Shown here: in pieces, positions 1 through 8,420 of the stretch
Numbering within the stretch: position 1 is the first letter of the stretch
How the letters are laid out: every line of letters starts with the position of its first letter
Assembly: GCA_005881575.1 (NCBI GenBank)
Contig: VBCA01000018.1
Coordinates: 1-46,442 of the forward strand
DNA: 46,442 nt
Direction of reading: 5' to 3'
Origin: Betaproteobacteria bacterium
Lineage (GTDB): Bacteria; Pseudomonadota; Gammaproteobacteria; Burkholderiales; SG8-39
The notes under the pieces: model-generated
The model's input: only the letters and a program-made list of their open reading frames with translations
Told to the model about the DNA's origin: nothing
The model's database searches: none
Program-made: the position numbers and the translations under genes

Positions 1-3000
1 GACCGTCTTCCACTGCGATCCGGCACGCTCCCTGGAACAACTCGTTCCGGTCGCGCACTCGGACGATCAGGGCGTTGATGCCGCTCAGAACAGCGTATAC
101 GCGGTTGAGGCGCCGGATCTTGTCCTCGGCCTGCTTGCGCTCGGTGATGTCCTCGGCGACGCCGGCAATGCGATATACCCTGCCTTCCGAGTCGGAAACC
201 GGGAATGCTCTGTCGCGGATCCAGCGCGTCGAGGCGTCCGGCCGGACGATCCGGTACTCCTCGTCGTAGTCTCCCCGCGCCTGCTTTGCGATGGCCGCCT
301 CGAGAACCCGCCGCCTATCCTCCGGATGGATGGCTTCGACCCAGTCGCGCGGTGACGCGTAGAGGGCTTGGCAGCTGCGACCCCAGATCTTTTCGTACGC
401 CGCGCTGATGTAGAGCATCTCGCTCTTGAACGGGTCTGTCAGCCAGAACACTTCCGTGATGTTCTCGGTGAGCTGGCGAAAGCGGAACTCGCTTTCGGCC
501 AGCTCCTCCTGCGCCTGTTTCTGCTCGGTCACGTCCTGCAGCGTGCTGAACCATCGCTTTCGTCCTTCGGCGCCGGCCTGGCTCTGCAGCGGCTCGATCA
601 CCTGCAGCACGTGAATCCACGCGCCATCGGCGCGCTTCAGCCGGTACTCGACCTCCTCGCGCGCGCCCTTGCGGCCGGCCTCGATGGCCGTCGAGCGAAA
701 CCTTGCGCGATCCTCTGGATGCAAGAGGTCCAGCCATTCGCGCGTGCTGCGGGGCATTTGAGCGGGTTCGACGCCGATCAGCTGCGGGAGCGTGTCGGAC
801 CAGCGCTCGAACGATCCGTCCGGCTGTGTGATCACGTGCGCGAGCTTCGCGAGGAGCTGTGCGCGGTGCAGCGCCGCCTCGCTCTCGGCCAGCGCCTGCT
901 GCGCCTTCTTTCGCTCGGTGACGTCGCGCACGATGCCCTGGTTCGTGCCGTCGGACAGGCGACGGACCGATATCTCGACCGGAAAGAACGTGCCGTCTTT
1001 GCGCCGCATCGCGCGCTCGAACAATCGGCTCTTGACCTCGCCGAGGTCTGCGATGCGTTGAGCGATTAGCGCCTTCTCCTCCTCTGCGTAGGTGTCGACA
1101 GCGTTGAGCCGCAACAGCGCATCCTCCCTGTAACCCAGCATTTCGCAGAACCGCGGGTTGACGAGCTTGAAGTTGCCTTGCGAATCCGTGACGAAGATGC
1201 CGTCGGATGCCTGCTCGATGAGCTCGCGAAACTTGACCTCGCTCTCTCGAACCGTCTGCTCGGCCCGCCGGCGCTCCGCGATTTCGACTTGGAGCTGCGC
1301 AGCGTGGCGCTGGATCACGTCATAGAGGACGGCGTTCTCGTAGAGCACCGCGAGCTTCGCCGCCATCATTCCCGCGAGGCGCTCGTCTTCCTCGGTGAAT
1401 TCGCCCTCGCCGCGCTTGTCGGCGAAGGTGAGCCAGCCGTAGACCCGCTCCCTGGAGGCAACGGGAATTCCCAGAAAATTGCGAACCCGGGGATGCCCGG
1501 GCGGGAGTTCGTCCGCGCCGATCCGTGCGTTGGCGCTCTGACCGCGAACCTGACCGTGTCCGGCAAGCAGCGCGCCCAGAACACCTTTGCGGCCGGCGTC
1601 CCGGTACATGCGCGCTTCGACGCCTTTTGTAAAGACGAACCCGAGCTCCCGCTCCTGCTCGTCCAGCATGCCGACCGCGGCGTATTTCGAATCGATGATG
1701 TCGCAGGCCGCGGCAAAGAACAGCTCGACCAGGCGCGCCGGATTGCGCTCGGCCGTCATTTCCATGCCGACTTCGATGATCGCGGAAAGCCTGGACGCGA
1801 TGCGCTGCAGGCTCATCACGTTCTCGGAGAATCGCTCCGACAATTTCCGCACCTGGTCGCGCTTGTCGCGCAATTTCACGCTGCCCTCGACGATGTCGTC
1901 GAACTTCGACTTGACCGACTGCAGTTCATTTACGTATTCGGCAAGCTTGTCGTCGACTCTGTGAGGCTCGCCGGGTTTGCCCGCGCCCTTGATTTCCGCG
2001 ATGCGCGGTGCGGAAGTTGCGCTCGTCTCCCCGAGCGCCTCGTTCACCGCGGCAAGAATCCTTTCCGGATCGCAGGGCTTCGGCAGGACGATCTGTACGC
2101 CGCAGGAGTCGGCCAGCGCCTTGGCCGCCTTCTTTCGCTCGGTGACGTCGCGCACGATGCCCTGGTTCGTGCCGTCGGACAGGCGACGGACCGATATCTC
2201 GACCGGAAAGAACGTGCCGTCTTTGCGCCGCATCGCGCGCTCGAACAATCGGCTCTTGACCTCGCCGAGGTCTGCGATGCGTTGAGCGATTAGCGCCTTC
2301 TCCTCCTCTGCGTAGGTGTCGACAGCGTTGAGCCGCAACAGCGCATCCTCCCTGTAACCCAGCATTTCGCAGAACCGCGGGTTGACGAGCTTGAAGTTGC
2401 CTTGCGAATCCGTGACGAAGATGCCGTCGGATGCCTGCTCGATGAGCTCGCGAAACTTGACCTCGCTCTCTCGAACCGTCTGCTCGGCCCGCCGGCGCTC
2501 CGCGATTTCGACTTGGAGCTGCGCAGCGTGGCGCTGGATCACGTCATAGAGGACGGCGTTCTCGTAGAGCACCGCGAGCTTCGCCGCCATCATTCCCGCG
2601 AGGCGCACGTCTTCCTCGGTGAATTCGCCCTCGCCGCGCTTGTCGCCGAAGGTGAGCCAGCCGTAGACCCGCTCCCTGGAGGCAACGGGAATTCCCAGAA
2701 AATTGCGAACCCGGGGATGCCCGGGCGGGAGTTCGTCCGCGCCGATCCGTGCGTTGGCGCTCTGACCGCGAACCTGACCGTGTCCGGCAAGCAGCGCGCC
2801 CAGAACACCTTTGCGGCCGGCGTCCCGGTACATGCGCGCTTCGACGCCTTTTGTAAAGACGAACCCGAGCTCCCGCTCCTGCTCGTCCAGCATGCCGACC
2901 GCGGCGTATTTCGAATCGATGATGTCGCAGGCCGCGGCAAAGAACAGCTCGACCAGGCGCGCCGGATTGCGCTCGGCCGTCATTTCCATGCCGACTTCGA

Positions 3001-3616
3001 TGATCGCGGAAAGCCTGGACGCGATGCGCTGCAGGCTCATCACGTTCTCGGAGAATCGCTCCGACAATTTCCGCACCTGGTCGCGCTTGTCGCGCAATTT
3101 CACGCTGCCCTCGACGATGTCGTCGAACTTCGACTTGACCGACTGCAGTTCATTTACGTATTCGGCAAGCTTGTCGTCGACTCTGTGAGGCTCGCCGGGT
3201 TTGCCCGCGCCCTTGATTTCCGCGATGCGCGGTGCGGAAGTTGCGCTCGTCTCCCCGAGCGCCTCGTTCACCGCGGCAAGAATCCTTTCCGGATCGCAGG
3301 GCTTCGGCAGGACGATCTGTACGCCGCAGGAGTCGGCCAGCGCCTTGGCCTGCGGTTCGCTGTAGGTCGCGGTGTAGAAAATGACCGGCATCGGCGCGAG
3401 GTCCGGGTCGGCGCGCAGGTGGCGGACGAATTCGTAGCCGTCCATGGTCGGCATCAGGATGTCGGTGATGACCAGGTCGGGTCGTTCGGCGCGCACACGC
3501 TCGAGGGCGTCCGCCCCGTTCGCGGCTTCGAGAAGGCGATGGTCGCTGTAGCCGAGCAGCGTCAGCAGGAACTGGCGGTTAGTCGGCCTATCGTCGACGA
3601 TCAGAATGGTGGCCAT
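1..3616 (-). CDS. Giant multidomain response regulator/sensor protein (REC-GAF-PAS-[REC remnant-GAF-PAS]-PAS-PAS-GAF...), C-terminus beyond window
   Basis: The minus-strand frame opens with ATG at 3616 ([15 protein letters not shown]) and stays open for about 1,205 codons to the window edge, so the protein is partial. Residues 1-120 are a receiver domain with acidic D8/D9, phospho-acceptor D52 (TDILMP) and K105. Next come a GAF-like sensor region (about 190-370) and a PAS domain ending in DVTERKK near residue 497. The next 408 residues repeat residues 90-497 almost exactly, starting inside the receiver domain, so the second receiver is a C-terminal stump without the Asp. Two further PAS domains (DVTEQKQ, DITERKQ endings) follow, then the start of a GAF domain closely resembling the one in the EAL protein at 10431-13046. 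A GGDEF/EAL output beyond the edge is therefore plausible but unseen. It lies 21 bases after the broken kinase and is probably co-transcribed with it. Confidence 0.85.
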   Translation of the reverse strand, partial: MATILIVDDRPTNRQFLLTLLGYSDHRLLEAANGADALERVRAERPDLVITDILMPTMDGYEFVRHLRADPDLAPMPVIFYTATYSEPQAKALADSCGVQIVLPKPCDPERILAAVNEALGETSATSAPRIAEIKGAGKPGEPHRVDDKLAEYVNELQSVKSKFDDIVEGSVKLRDKRDQVRKLSERFSENVMSLQRIASRLSAIIEVGMEMTAERNPARLVELFFAAACDIIDSKYAAVGMLDEQERELGFVFTKGVEARMYRDAGRKGVLGALLAGHGQVRGQSANARIGADELPPGHPRVRNFLGIPVASRERVYGWLTFGDKRGEGEFTEEDVRLAGMMAAKLAVLYENAVLYDVIQRHAAQLQVEIAERRRAEQTVRESEVKFRELIEQASDGIFVTDSQGNFKLVNPRFCEMLGYREDALLRLNAVDTYAEEEKALIAQRIADLGEVKSRLFERAMRRKDGTFFPVEISVRRLSDGTNQGIVRDVTERKKAAKALADSCGVQIVLPKPCDPERILAAVNEALGETSATSAPRIAEIKGAGKPGEPHRVDDKLAEYVNELQSVKSKFDDIVEGSVKLRDKRDQVRKLSERFSENVMSLQRIASRLSAIIEVGMEMTAERNPARLVELFFAAACDIIDSKYAAVGMLDEQERELGFVFTKGVEARMYRDAGRKGVLGALLAGHGQVRGQSANARIGADELPPGHPRVRNFLGIPVASRERVYGWLTFADKRGEGEFTEEDERLAGMMAAKLAVLYENAVLYDVIQRHAAQLQVEIAERRRAEQTVRESEVKFRELIEQASDGIFVTDSQGNFKLVNPRFCEMLGYREDALLRLNAVDTYAEEEKALIAQRIADLGEVKSRLFERAMRRKDGTFFPVEISVRRLSDGTNQGIVRDVTERKKAQQALAESEAALHRAQLLAKLAHVITQPDGSFERWSDTLPQLIGVEPAQMPRSTREWLDLLHPEDRARFRSTAIEAGRKGAREEVEYRLKRADGAWIHVLQVIEPLQSQAGAEGRKRWFSTLQDVTEQKQAQEELAESEFRFRQLTENITEVFWLTDPFKSEMLYISAAYEKIWGRSCQALYASPRDWVEAIHPEDRRRVLEAAIAKQARGDYDEEYRIVRPDASTRWIRDRAFPVSDSEGRVYRIAGVAEDITERKQAEDKIRRLNRVYAVLSGINALIVRVRDRNELFQGACRIAVEDG
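903..2126. repeat. Tandem duplication, copy B (1,224 bp)
   Basis: This segment repeats 2127-3350 at an exact offset of 1,224 bases (408 codons, in frame). I found two differences, near 1384 and 1422 (partners near 2608 and 2646). Both change the protein: Glu versus Val in the EED(E/V)RLA stretch and Ala versus Gly in F(A/G)DKRG. The 13-base word tcggccagcgcct occurs in register at 885, 2109 and 3333, at or near each junction, which suggests a short-homology origin. Confidence 0.95.
2127..3350. repeat. Tandem duplication, copy A (1,224 bp)
   Basis: This is the partner of 903-2126. In the encoded protein it is the first copy: it runs from the middle of the intact receiver domain (QAKALADSCG) through GAF and PAS. 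It carries Val and Gly at the two variable positions. The homologous kinase at 4116-5315 has Glu at the first of these (EEDERIA), so the Val in this copy is probably the derived state. Confidence 0.95.
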
Positions 3617-3637
3617 GATCCGCTCTGCGCCTTACGT

Positions 3638-4090
3638 CTACGGCGTGCCCGCGTGTTCCTCTCCGATGCAGAAATAGAACGTCGCCCCTTCGTTGATCGT
3701 GCTTTCGGCCCAGACCCTCCCGCCGTGGCGCTCGACCACTCGCCGCACCGTGGCGAGGCCGATACCGGTGCCTGCGAATTCGCTCTGGCGGTGCAGACGC
3801 TGAAATACGTTGAACAGCTTTCCCGCGTAGCGCACGTCGAACCCCACGCCGTTGTCGCGCACGAAGAACGCCAGCGTCCCGCCGTCCGCAGGCTGCGTTC
3901 CGACCTGGACCTCAGGCTGGGGTTGTCGCGACGAATACTTGAGCGCGTTGGACAGCAGATTGATCCACACGAGCCGCAGCAACTCCGGGTCGCCGCTCAC
4001 GGCGGGGAGCGCGCCGATTTTCCAGCGCAGGGCCGGGCGCGCCGCTTGCGGCCCGAGCCGGCCCCGCGCCTCCTCGACCAGCCCCGCCAT
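3638..4090 (-). CDS. C-terminal fragment of a broken histidine kinase (HATPase_c domain)
   Basis: This 150-residue frame holds only a GHKL ATPase domain: N-box region GDPELLRLVWINLLSNALKY, G1 box DNGVGFD, and G2 box GTGIGLATVRRVVERHGG. It has no dimerisation helices and no phospho-His. The piece it belongs to is the REC-GAF-HisKA fragment directly upstream at 4116-5315; roughly 60 residues of HisKA and linker that a kinase of this type would have are absent. The ATG at 4090 lies inside an inverted-repeat scar (4082-4114), so this start probably did not exist in the intact gene. The fragment is probably non-functional; translation as a free ATPase domain cannot be excluded. Confidence 0.75.
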   Translation of the reverse strand: MAGLVEEARGRLGPQAARPALRWKIGALPAVSGDPELLRLVWINLLSNALKYSSRQPQPEVQVGTQPADGGTLAFFVRDNGVGFDVRYAGKLFNVFQRLHRQSEFAGTGIGLATVRRVVERHGGRVWAESTINEGATFYFCIGEEHAGTP

Positions 4091-4114
4091 GAGCGGCGAC
4101 CCGGAGTTGCTGCG
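3975..4114. repeat. Inverted repeat, 33-bp arms, at the kinase break
   Basis: Positions 3975-4007 and 4082-4114 are inverted copies that match at 32 of 33 bases, separated by a 74-base loop. The 3975-4007 arm is the native coding sequence of the kinase N-box (AVSGDPELLR). The other arm sits exactly where the kinase reading frame is lost. This looks like a template-switch scar left by the deletion, or a chimeric assembly join. Confidence 0.85.
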
Positions 4115-4115
4115 A

Positions 4116-5315
4116 TCACCATGTCCAGGTGCTTGACAAATGCGCCATCCGCGCGAAGCCGTCGATGTGCCGCAGCGGCGCGCGCAGGTCGTGAGCGACC
4201 GAATAGGAGAACGCCTCCAGCTCGCGATTGGCCGCTTCGAGGTCCGCGGTGCGCTGGGCGACGCGCCGCTCGAGGTTCTCGTTCAGGCGCAGAGTCTCGC
4301 CTTCGGCGCGCTTGCGCTGCAGCACCTCGATCTGCAGCCCTGCCGCGTGCCTCTGAATGGCGTCGAAGAGCGTGACGTGCTCGTACAGCGGCCCGAGCAT
4401 CTCCGCCATCGTGGCCGCGATGCGCTCGTCCTCTTCACTGAAGCGATCTCCGCCCGCTTCGTTGGCAAAATAAATCCAGCCGCAAGCCCGGTCTTTGAAG
4501 AGGAGGGGGCCCCCGAGAAATTCGCGAACCGGCGGATGGCCGGACGGGAATCCCTCCAGGGCCTGTGTCGCCGATTTCGCGCCGCGGCGAAAGAACCGGG
4601 GCTCGGAAAGGAGCGACGCCGGCAGCCCTTCTCGGGCGCCGCGATCGTAGATGCCCGTGTCGACACCTTTCGTGAAAAGGTGCTTCACGGCGCGCTCCCC
4701 TTCGTCCAGCACCCCGATTGCGGCGCAGTCCGAATCGATGATCTTGCAAGTCACGCCGAAAAACTTTTCGACCATGCGCGCCGGATCGCGCTCGGACATC
4801 ATGTCCATCATGACTTCGATCAGAGTGGCAAGGCGTGACGTGATCCGCTGCAGGTCCGCGACGTCCCCTGAGAATCTTTCCGAAAGAGGCGGCGTCCGCT
4901 CGCGTTTCCCGAACGGTGCAGCACGGGGCGTGACGGTGGCCGGCCCGCTCGCGCCGAGCGCACGGTTGACCGCCGCGAGGATTTCCTCCGGGTCGCTCGG
5001 CTTTCTGAGCACGGTGTCGACTCCGCAGGCTTTCGCGAGGAGCTGAGCTTCCGGGGTGCTGTAGGTAGCCGTATAGAAGATGACCTGTGTCGAAGCGATA
5101 TGCGGATCCGCCCTCAGTTGCTGGACGAATTCGTAGCCGTCCATCGTCGGCATGAGGATGTCGGTGATCACCAGGTCGGGACGCTCGGCGCGGGCCAGAT
5201 CGAGAGCTTCAGCGCCGTCGGCGGCTTCGAGGAGGCGGTGTCCGGTGTAGCCGAGCAGCGTCAGCAGGAACTGGCGGTTCGTCGGGCGGTCGTCGACGAT
5301 GAGTATCTTTGCCAT
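4116..5315 (-). CDS. N-terminal fragment of a broken hybrid sensor (REC-GAF-truncated HisKA)
   Basis: The start is taken at MAKILIVDD (ATG 5315), ten bases after the response regulator upstream; an in-frame ATG at 5354 would overlap that gene. Residues 1-120 form a receiver with the same [13 protein letters not shown] motif as the giant protein. A GAF-like region follows (about 170-350), then a coiled linker, then the start of a HisKA domain with the phospho-His motif [16 protein letters not shown]. The frame then loses homology and stops after STWTW, so the second dimerisation helix is missing. The ATPase domain continues in another frame at 3638-4090. Family members of this REC-GAF-HisKA-HATPase design would be roughly 600 residues in one chain. 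I read the pair as a pseudogene. Confidence 0.75.
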   Translation of the reverse strand: MAKILIVDDRPTNRQFLLTLLGYTGHRLLEAADGAEALDLARAERPDLVITDILMPTMDGYEFVQQLRADPHIASTQVIFYTATYSTPEAQLLAKACGVDTVLRKPSDPEEILAAVNRALGASGPATVTPRAAPFGKRERTPPLSERFSGDVADLQRITSRLATLIEVMMDMMSERDPARMVEKFFGVTCKIIDSDCAAIGVLDEGERAVKHLFTKGVDTGIYDRGAREGLPASLLSEPRFFRRGAKSATQALEGFPSGHPPVREFLGGPLLFKDRACGWIYFANEAGGDRFSEEDERIAATMAEMLGPLYEHVTLFDAIQRHAAGLQIEVLQRKRAEGETLRLNENLERRVAQRTADLEAANRELEAFSYSVAHDLRAPLRHIDGFARMAHLSSTWTW

Positions 5316-5325
5316 CGCTGCGCGA

Positions 5326-5727
5326 TCAGGAACCGCCCGGCCGCCGCGGGGCACGCAGTCCCGGCGGCAGGAAACCCTCGACCGTCCCGGCGAAGGTCTC
5401 CGGTTCGATCGGCTTGGACAGGTAGCCGTCGAAACCCGCGGACATCACCTGGTTGCGATCACCCGGCATGGAGAGCGCGGTAACCGCGATGACGGGAATC
5501 GAGCGCAGCAGGGGATCTTTTTTCAGCTCCCGCACCACTTCGTAGCCGTCCATGATGGGCATCTGCAGATCGCAAATGATCAGATCGGGATGCTCCTTCC
5601 GTGCGGACCGGACCCCTTCCTCACCGTCCGTCGCAGTGAGCGTTGTGTATCCCGACGCCTTGAGCAGATACTCCGCCAGTTCCAGATTGGCCTTGTTGTC
5701 TTCGATGATCAGAATGCGCGCCGCCAT
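5326..5727 (-). CDS. Single-domain response regulator (DivK-like receiver)
   Basis: This 133-residue protein is a stand-alone receiver. The acidic pocket is ED at 9-10, the phospho-acceptor is D53 ([14 protein letters not shown]), the switch Thr is in AVTALS and the Lys is in SKPIEP. It has no output domain, so it probably relays phosphate to another protein or competes for a kinase. Start ATG 5727 lies three bases after the stop of the membrane kinase at 5730, so the two are surely co-transcribed and that kinase is the obvious partner. The tail is Pro/Arg-rich ([13 protein letters not shown]). Confidence 0.92.
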   Translation of the reverse strand: MAARILIIEDNKANLELAEYLLKASGYTTLTATDGEEGVRSARKEHPDLIICDLQMPIMDGYEVVRELKKDPLLRSIPVIAVTALSMPGDRNQVMSAGFDGYLSKPIEPETFAGTVEGFLPPGLRAPRRPGGS

Positions 5728-5729
5728 GT

Positions 5730-8414
5730 TTATCCCTCCGGCAACACCAGCGTAAAGATGCTGCCCTTGCCGTACTCGCTCTTCACCTCGATCCTTCCCT
5801 CCAGAGCTTCGGCGAGCTTGCGGCTCAGATGCAGGCCGAGCCCGGTGCCCTCGTAGCGTCGATTGGTTGAATCGTCCACCTGCGTAAAAGCTCCGAAGAG
5901 CTTCTTCTGGTCCTCGGGGCGGATCCCGATGCCGGTGTCCTCGACGCTGATCTCGAGCGCTCGGCTTCCGTCTTCCTCGCGCCGCTCGGCCCTGATACGG
6001 ATGCTGCCGCGCTCGGTGAACTTGATCGCGTTGTTGGCAAGGTTGATGACGATCTGGCTCAGGGCGCGCCGGTCGGTACGCACGGTGAGCCCCTGTGGCA
6101 CCGTCGCCGTGAGTTCCAGACCCTTCGCCTCCGCCTGCGGGCGTAAGGCCGCGGCGACCTCTTCGATCACTTCCTGGCAGTCGGCGGGGAGTAGGCTCAG
6201 CTCCACCTTGCCTGCCTCGATCTTGGCGAGATCGAGCAGGTCGTTGATCAGCGCGAGCAGGTGGTTGGCCCCGGTCTGCACCGTGCGCAGCTGCTTCTCC
6301 TGATCGGCGTTCAGCGGCCCGGGGAGCTTCATCAGGAGCGTCCCGGTAAAGCCGATGATCGCATTCAGCGGCGTTCTCAGCTCGTGGCTCATGCTGGCGA
6401 CGAAGCGGTCTTTTGCCTGCATCGCGTTCGCCAGCTCGACGTTCTTCTCCTGCAGCGTGCTTTCGATGCGCTTGCGATCGGTGATGTCGCGGACGGCGCT
6501 GGAGACCAGCGTTCCCTCTTCCGTTTCGAGCGGGCTCAAGCTGATGTCCGCCGGAAACTCGGTGCCGTCCTTGCGCCGGCCATGAAGATCCAGTCCCGCG
6601 TGCATGGGGCGGGCCCTCGGACTGGCGAAGAATTCGCCGCGCTGGACTGTATGCTGCCCGCGGTAGTGTTCCGGTAGCAGCACTTCGATCCTCTGTCCGA
6701 GCAGCTCGGTACGCGAATAGCCGAAGAGTTTCTCGGCCAAGGAATTGACCAGCACGATGTTGCCATGCTGGTTCACGATGACCATGGCCTCCGGCGCGAA
6801 TTCGATAAGGTCTTTGAATCTTCGCTCCTGGGAGCGCGCCCGGTTTTCGGCGTCTATCAGCCTGGTCGCGACCGGTTTGACCTGTGAGCGCAACAGCAGC
6901 GCTCCGCCCACAGCTAGGAGAACCAGCAGCCCCAGGGCGAGCTCGAGCTGCTCCCGGATCGGACGGAATATCTCGGCCGCGTCGATCTTGACCACCATCC
7001 CCAGACCGAGATCGCCGACCGGGCCGTGCGCGGCGACGACGGTTTGCGCCCGGTAGTCTGCAGTGATCACGACGCCGGTCTCGCCGCGTAGCGCGTGCGT
7101 CATCGGCAGAGGCTCGCCCGCCTCGTTGAGGAGCGGAGTGGAAAACACCCGCTCGGTAAAGCGCGTCGGAAAGCAATGCAGGCGCTCCGCGCGCCGCTCG
7201 CACAGGCCCACTTCGCCTGTTTGGCCTACGCCGGGGACTCTTTGCATGAGGCGGTTCAGCACCGGAAGCGGTTGCTCGGTCAGCACTGCGCCGACCTCTC
7301 CCGCGGCGTCGCGCAGCGGGATGCGGTGGCGCAAGAGGAAGCGGCCGTCCCACAGCAGCTCGGGCCGGTCGGGTGTCGCGAGCGTGGCCGCGAGCTGCGG
7401 GTTCTGCAACAGGACCCCGCCGCTCGCGACGAGCCTGCCGTCGACGTCGTAGTAGGCGATCCCGCTGAAGCCCTCCTTGACGAAGCTCTCGACTACCGCT
7501 CTGACGTTCGCGATGTTCGACCCGTCGTCGCGGCGCGCGCGGATAACGCGCAGATTGCGCAGCACGGCGGGGCGCGTCGCGGCGATGCGTGCGTTGACTT
7601 CGCGTAGCTCGATGAGATCCAGCAAGGTTTCGGTGCGGCGCGTCAGCGCCGCGAGCACGTTGTTTTCGACCAGAGTCTGGACCCGCCCCTGGATGATGGC
7701 GAAGGTGACGATACCGGCGGCAAGCGCGATCGCGACCAGGATCGTCGCGCCGAGGAACGCGATCCGGTCGTCTTCCCGCGTGAGTAGCCGCACCCGGCCC
7801 CACCTGAACCGCTTCCAGGCCGACCACAGGCCCACTGCGAGGAGCAGCAGCCCGATCGCGGTGTGCATCGCAACGCCGGCGAAGACGTATTCGGGGAACA
7901 GCAGCGACGCCCTCACCGTGTGGCCCGCCACCCCGAGCACTCCGATCATTCCGACGCCGAGCGGCAGAAGCCGCGCCGCGGCCTCCATCCAGCGCCGGCG
8001 TACGCGCGTCGCGAGAAGCAGCGCCGCTGCGCTCATCAGGAACCCGACCGCTGTGCCCACCGACATGCGGCCCGGCTGCCTCCAACTCGAGTCGTACACC
8101 CAGGTGTGCAGCGAAGGCCAATCGATGCCGAAGTCCTTCCGCAACAGGTGCTCGGCGAGGACCAGCGCAGCGATGAAGAGGAGCCCCACGCCGAGCACGG
8201 TGGTGACGCGCCGGTAGCGGTCCGCGTCGGAAAACGGCACGAGCAGTGCGCCTCCGGCAAGAACGAAGCACAGCGCCGTATTGAATACCATCGGCGTGAA
8301 CCCCGGCAGCACGCGCACCAGAGGCGAAAGCTGCATCGCCCAGCCGATCATCACCGTCCCGCCGAGGAGCACGAGCAGTGCACCCACGAATCCGGAAAGG
8401 GGCACGCGTTTCAT
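5730..8414 (-). CDS. Membrane-bound PAS sensor histidine kinase
   Basis: This 894-residue kinase begins with about six hydrophobic segments (1-215), then another transmembrane helix (about 222-245), a probable periplasmic sensing region (about 250-475) and a final helix (LALGLLVLLAVGGALLL). The cytoplasmic part has a PAS domain (RRFKDLIEFAPEAMVIV to DITDRK), HisKA with H677 in [11 protein letters not shown], and HATPase_c ([27 protein letters not shown]). It autophosphorylates in response to an unknown signal. It lies six bases after the stop of the kinase at 8421-10226, whose catalytic half is very similar (for example [36 protein letters not shown]), so the two are probably a duplicated pair. 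The response regulator at 5326-5727 follows at once. Confidence 0.93.
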   Translation of the reverse strand: MKRVPLSGFVGALLVLLGGTVMIGWAMQLSPLVRVLPGFTPMVFNTALCFVLAGGALLVPFSDADRYRRVTTVLGVGLLFIAALVLAEHLLRKDFGIDWPSLHTWVYDSSWRQPGRMSVGTAVGFLMSAAALLLATRVRRRWMEAAARLLPLGVGMIGVLGVAGHTVRASLLFPEYVFAGVAMHTAIGLLLLAVGLWSAWKRFRWGRVRLLTREDDRIAFLGATILVAIALAAGIVTFAIIQGRVQTLVENNVLAALTRRTETLLDLIELREVNARIAATRPAVLRNLRVIRARRDDGSNIANVRAVVESFVKEGFSGIAYYDVDGRLVASGGVLLQNPQLAATLATPDRPELLWDGRFLLRHRIPLRDAAGEVGAVLTEQPLPVLNRLMQRVPGVGQTGEVGLCERRAERLHCFPTRFTERVFSTPLLNEAGEPLPMTHALRGETGVVITADYRAQTVVAAHGPVGDLGLGMVVKIDAAEIFRPIREQLELALGLLVLLAVGGALLLRSQVKPVATRLIDAENRARSQERRFKDLIEFAPEAMVIVNQHGNIVLVNSLAEKLFGYSRTELLGQRIEVLLPEHYRGQHTVQRGEFFASPRARPMHAGLDLHGRRKDGTEFPADISLSPLETEEGTLVSSAVRDITDRKRIESTLQEKNVELANAMQAKDRFVASMSHELRTPLNAIIGFTGTLLMKLPGPLNADQEKQLRTVQTGANHLLALINDLLDLAKIEAGKVELSLLPADCQEVIEEVAAALRPQAEAKGLELTATVPQGLTVRTDRRALSQIVINLANNAIKFTERGSIRIRAERREEDGSRALEISVEDTGIGIRPEDQKKLFGAFTQVDDSTNRRYEGTGLGLHLSRKLAEALEGRIEVKSEYGKGSIFTLVLPEG

Positions 8415-8420
8415 CGCCGC

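Noticed and set aside
903-3350. Reading the 1.2-kb direct repeat as an insertion sequence or transposon
   Set aside because: The unit encodes only receiver, GAF and PAS sequence of the same gene, with no transposase and no terminal inverted repeats.
1178-4375. Long plus-strand open frames (up to 657 codons) opposite the sensor gene
   Set aside because: They are antisense to a frame with clear REC, GAF and PAS motifs; GC-rich DNA opens such shadow frames, and their translations show no domain.
5326-8271. 981-codon minus-strand frame
   Set aside because: Only its last 133 codons (from 5727) are real, as a response regulator. The rest is Arg/Ala-rich noise overlapping the membrane kinase in another frame.
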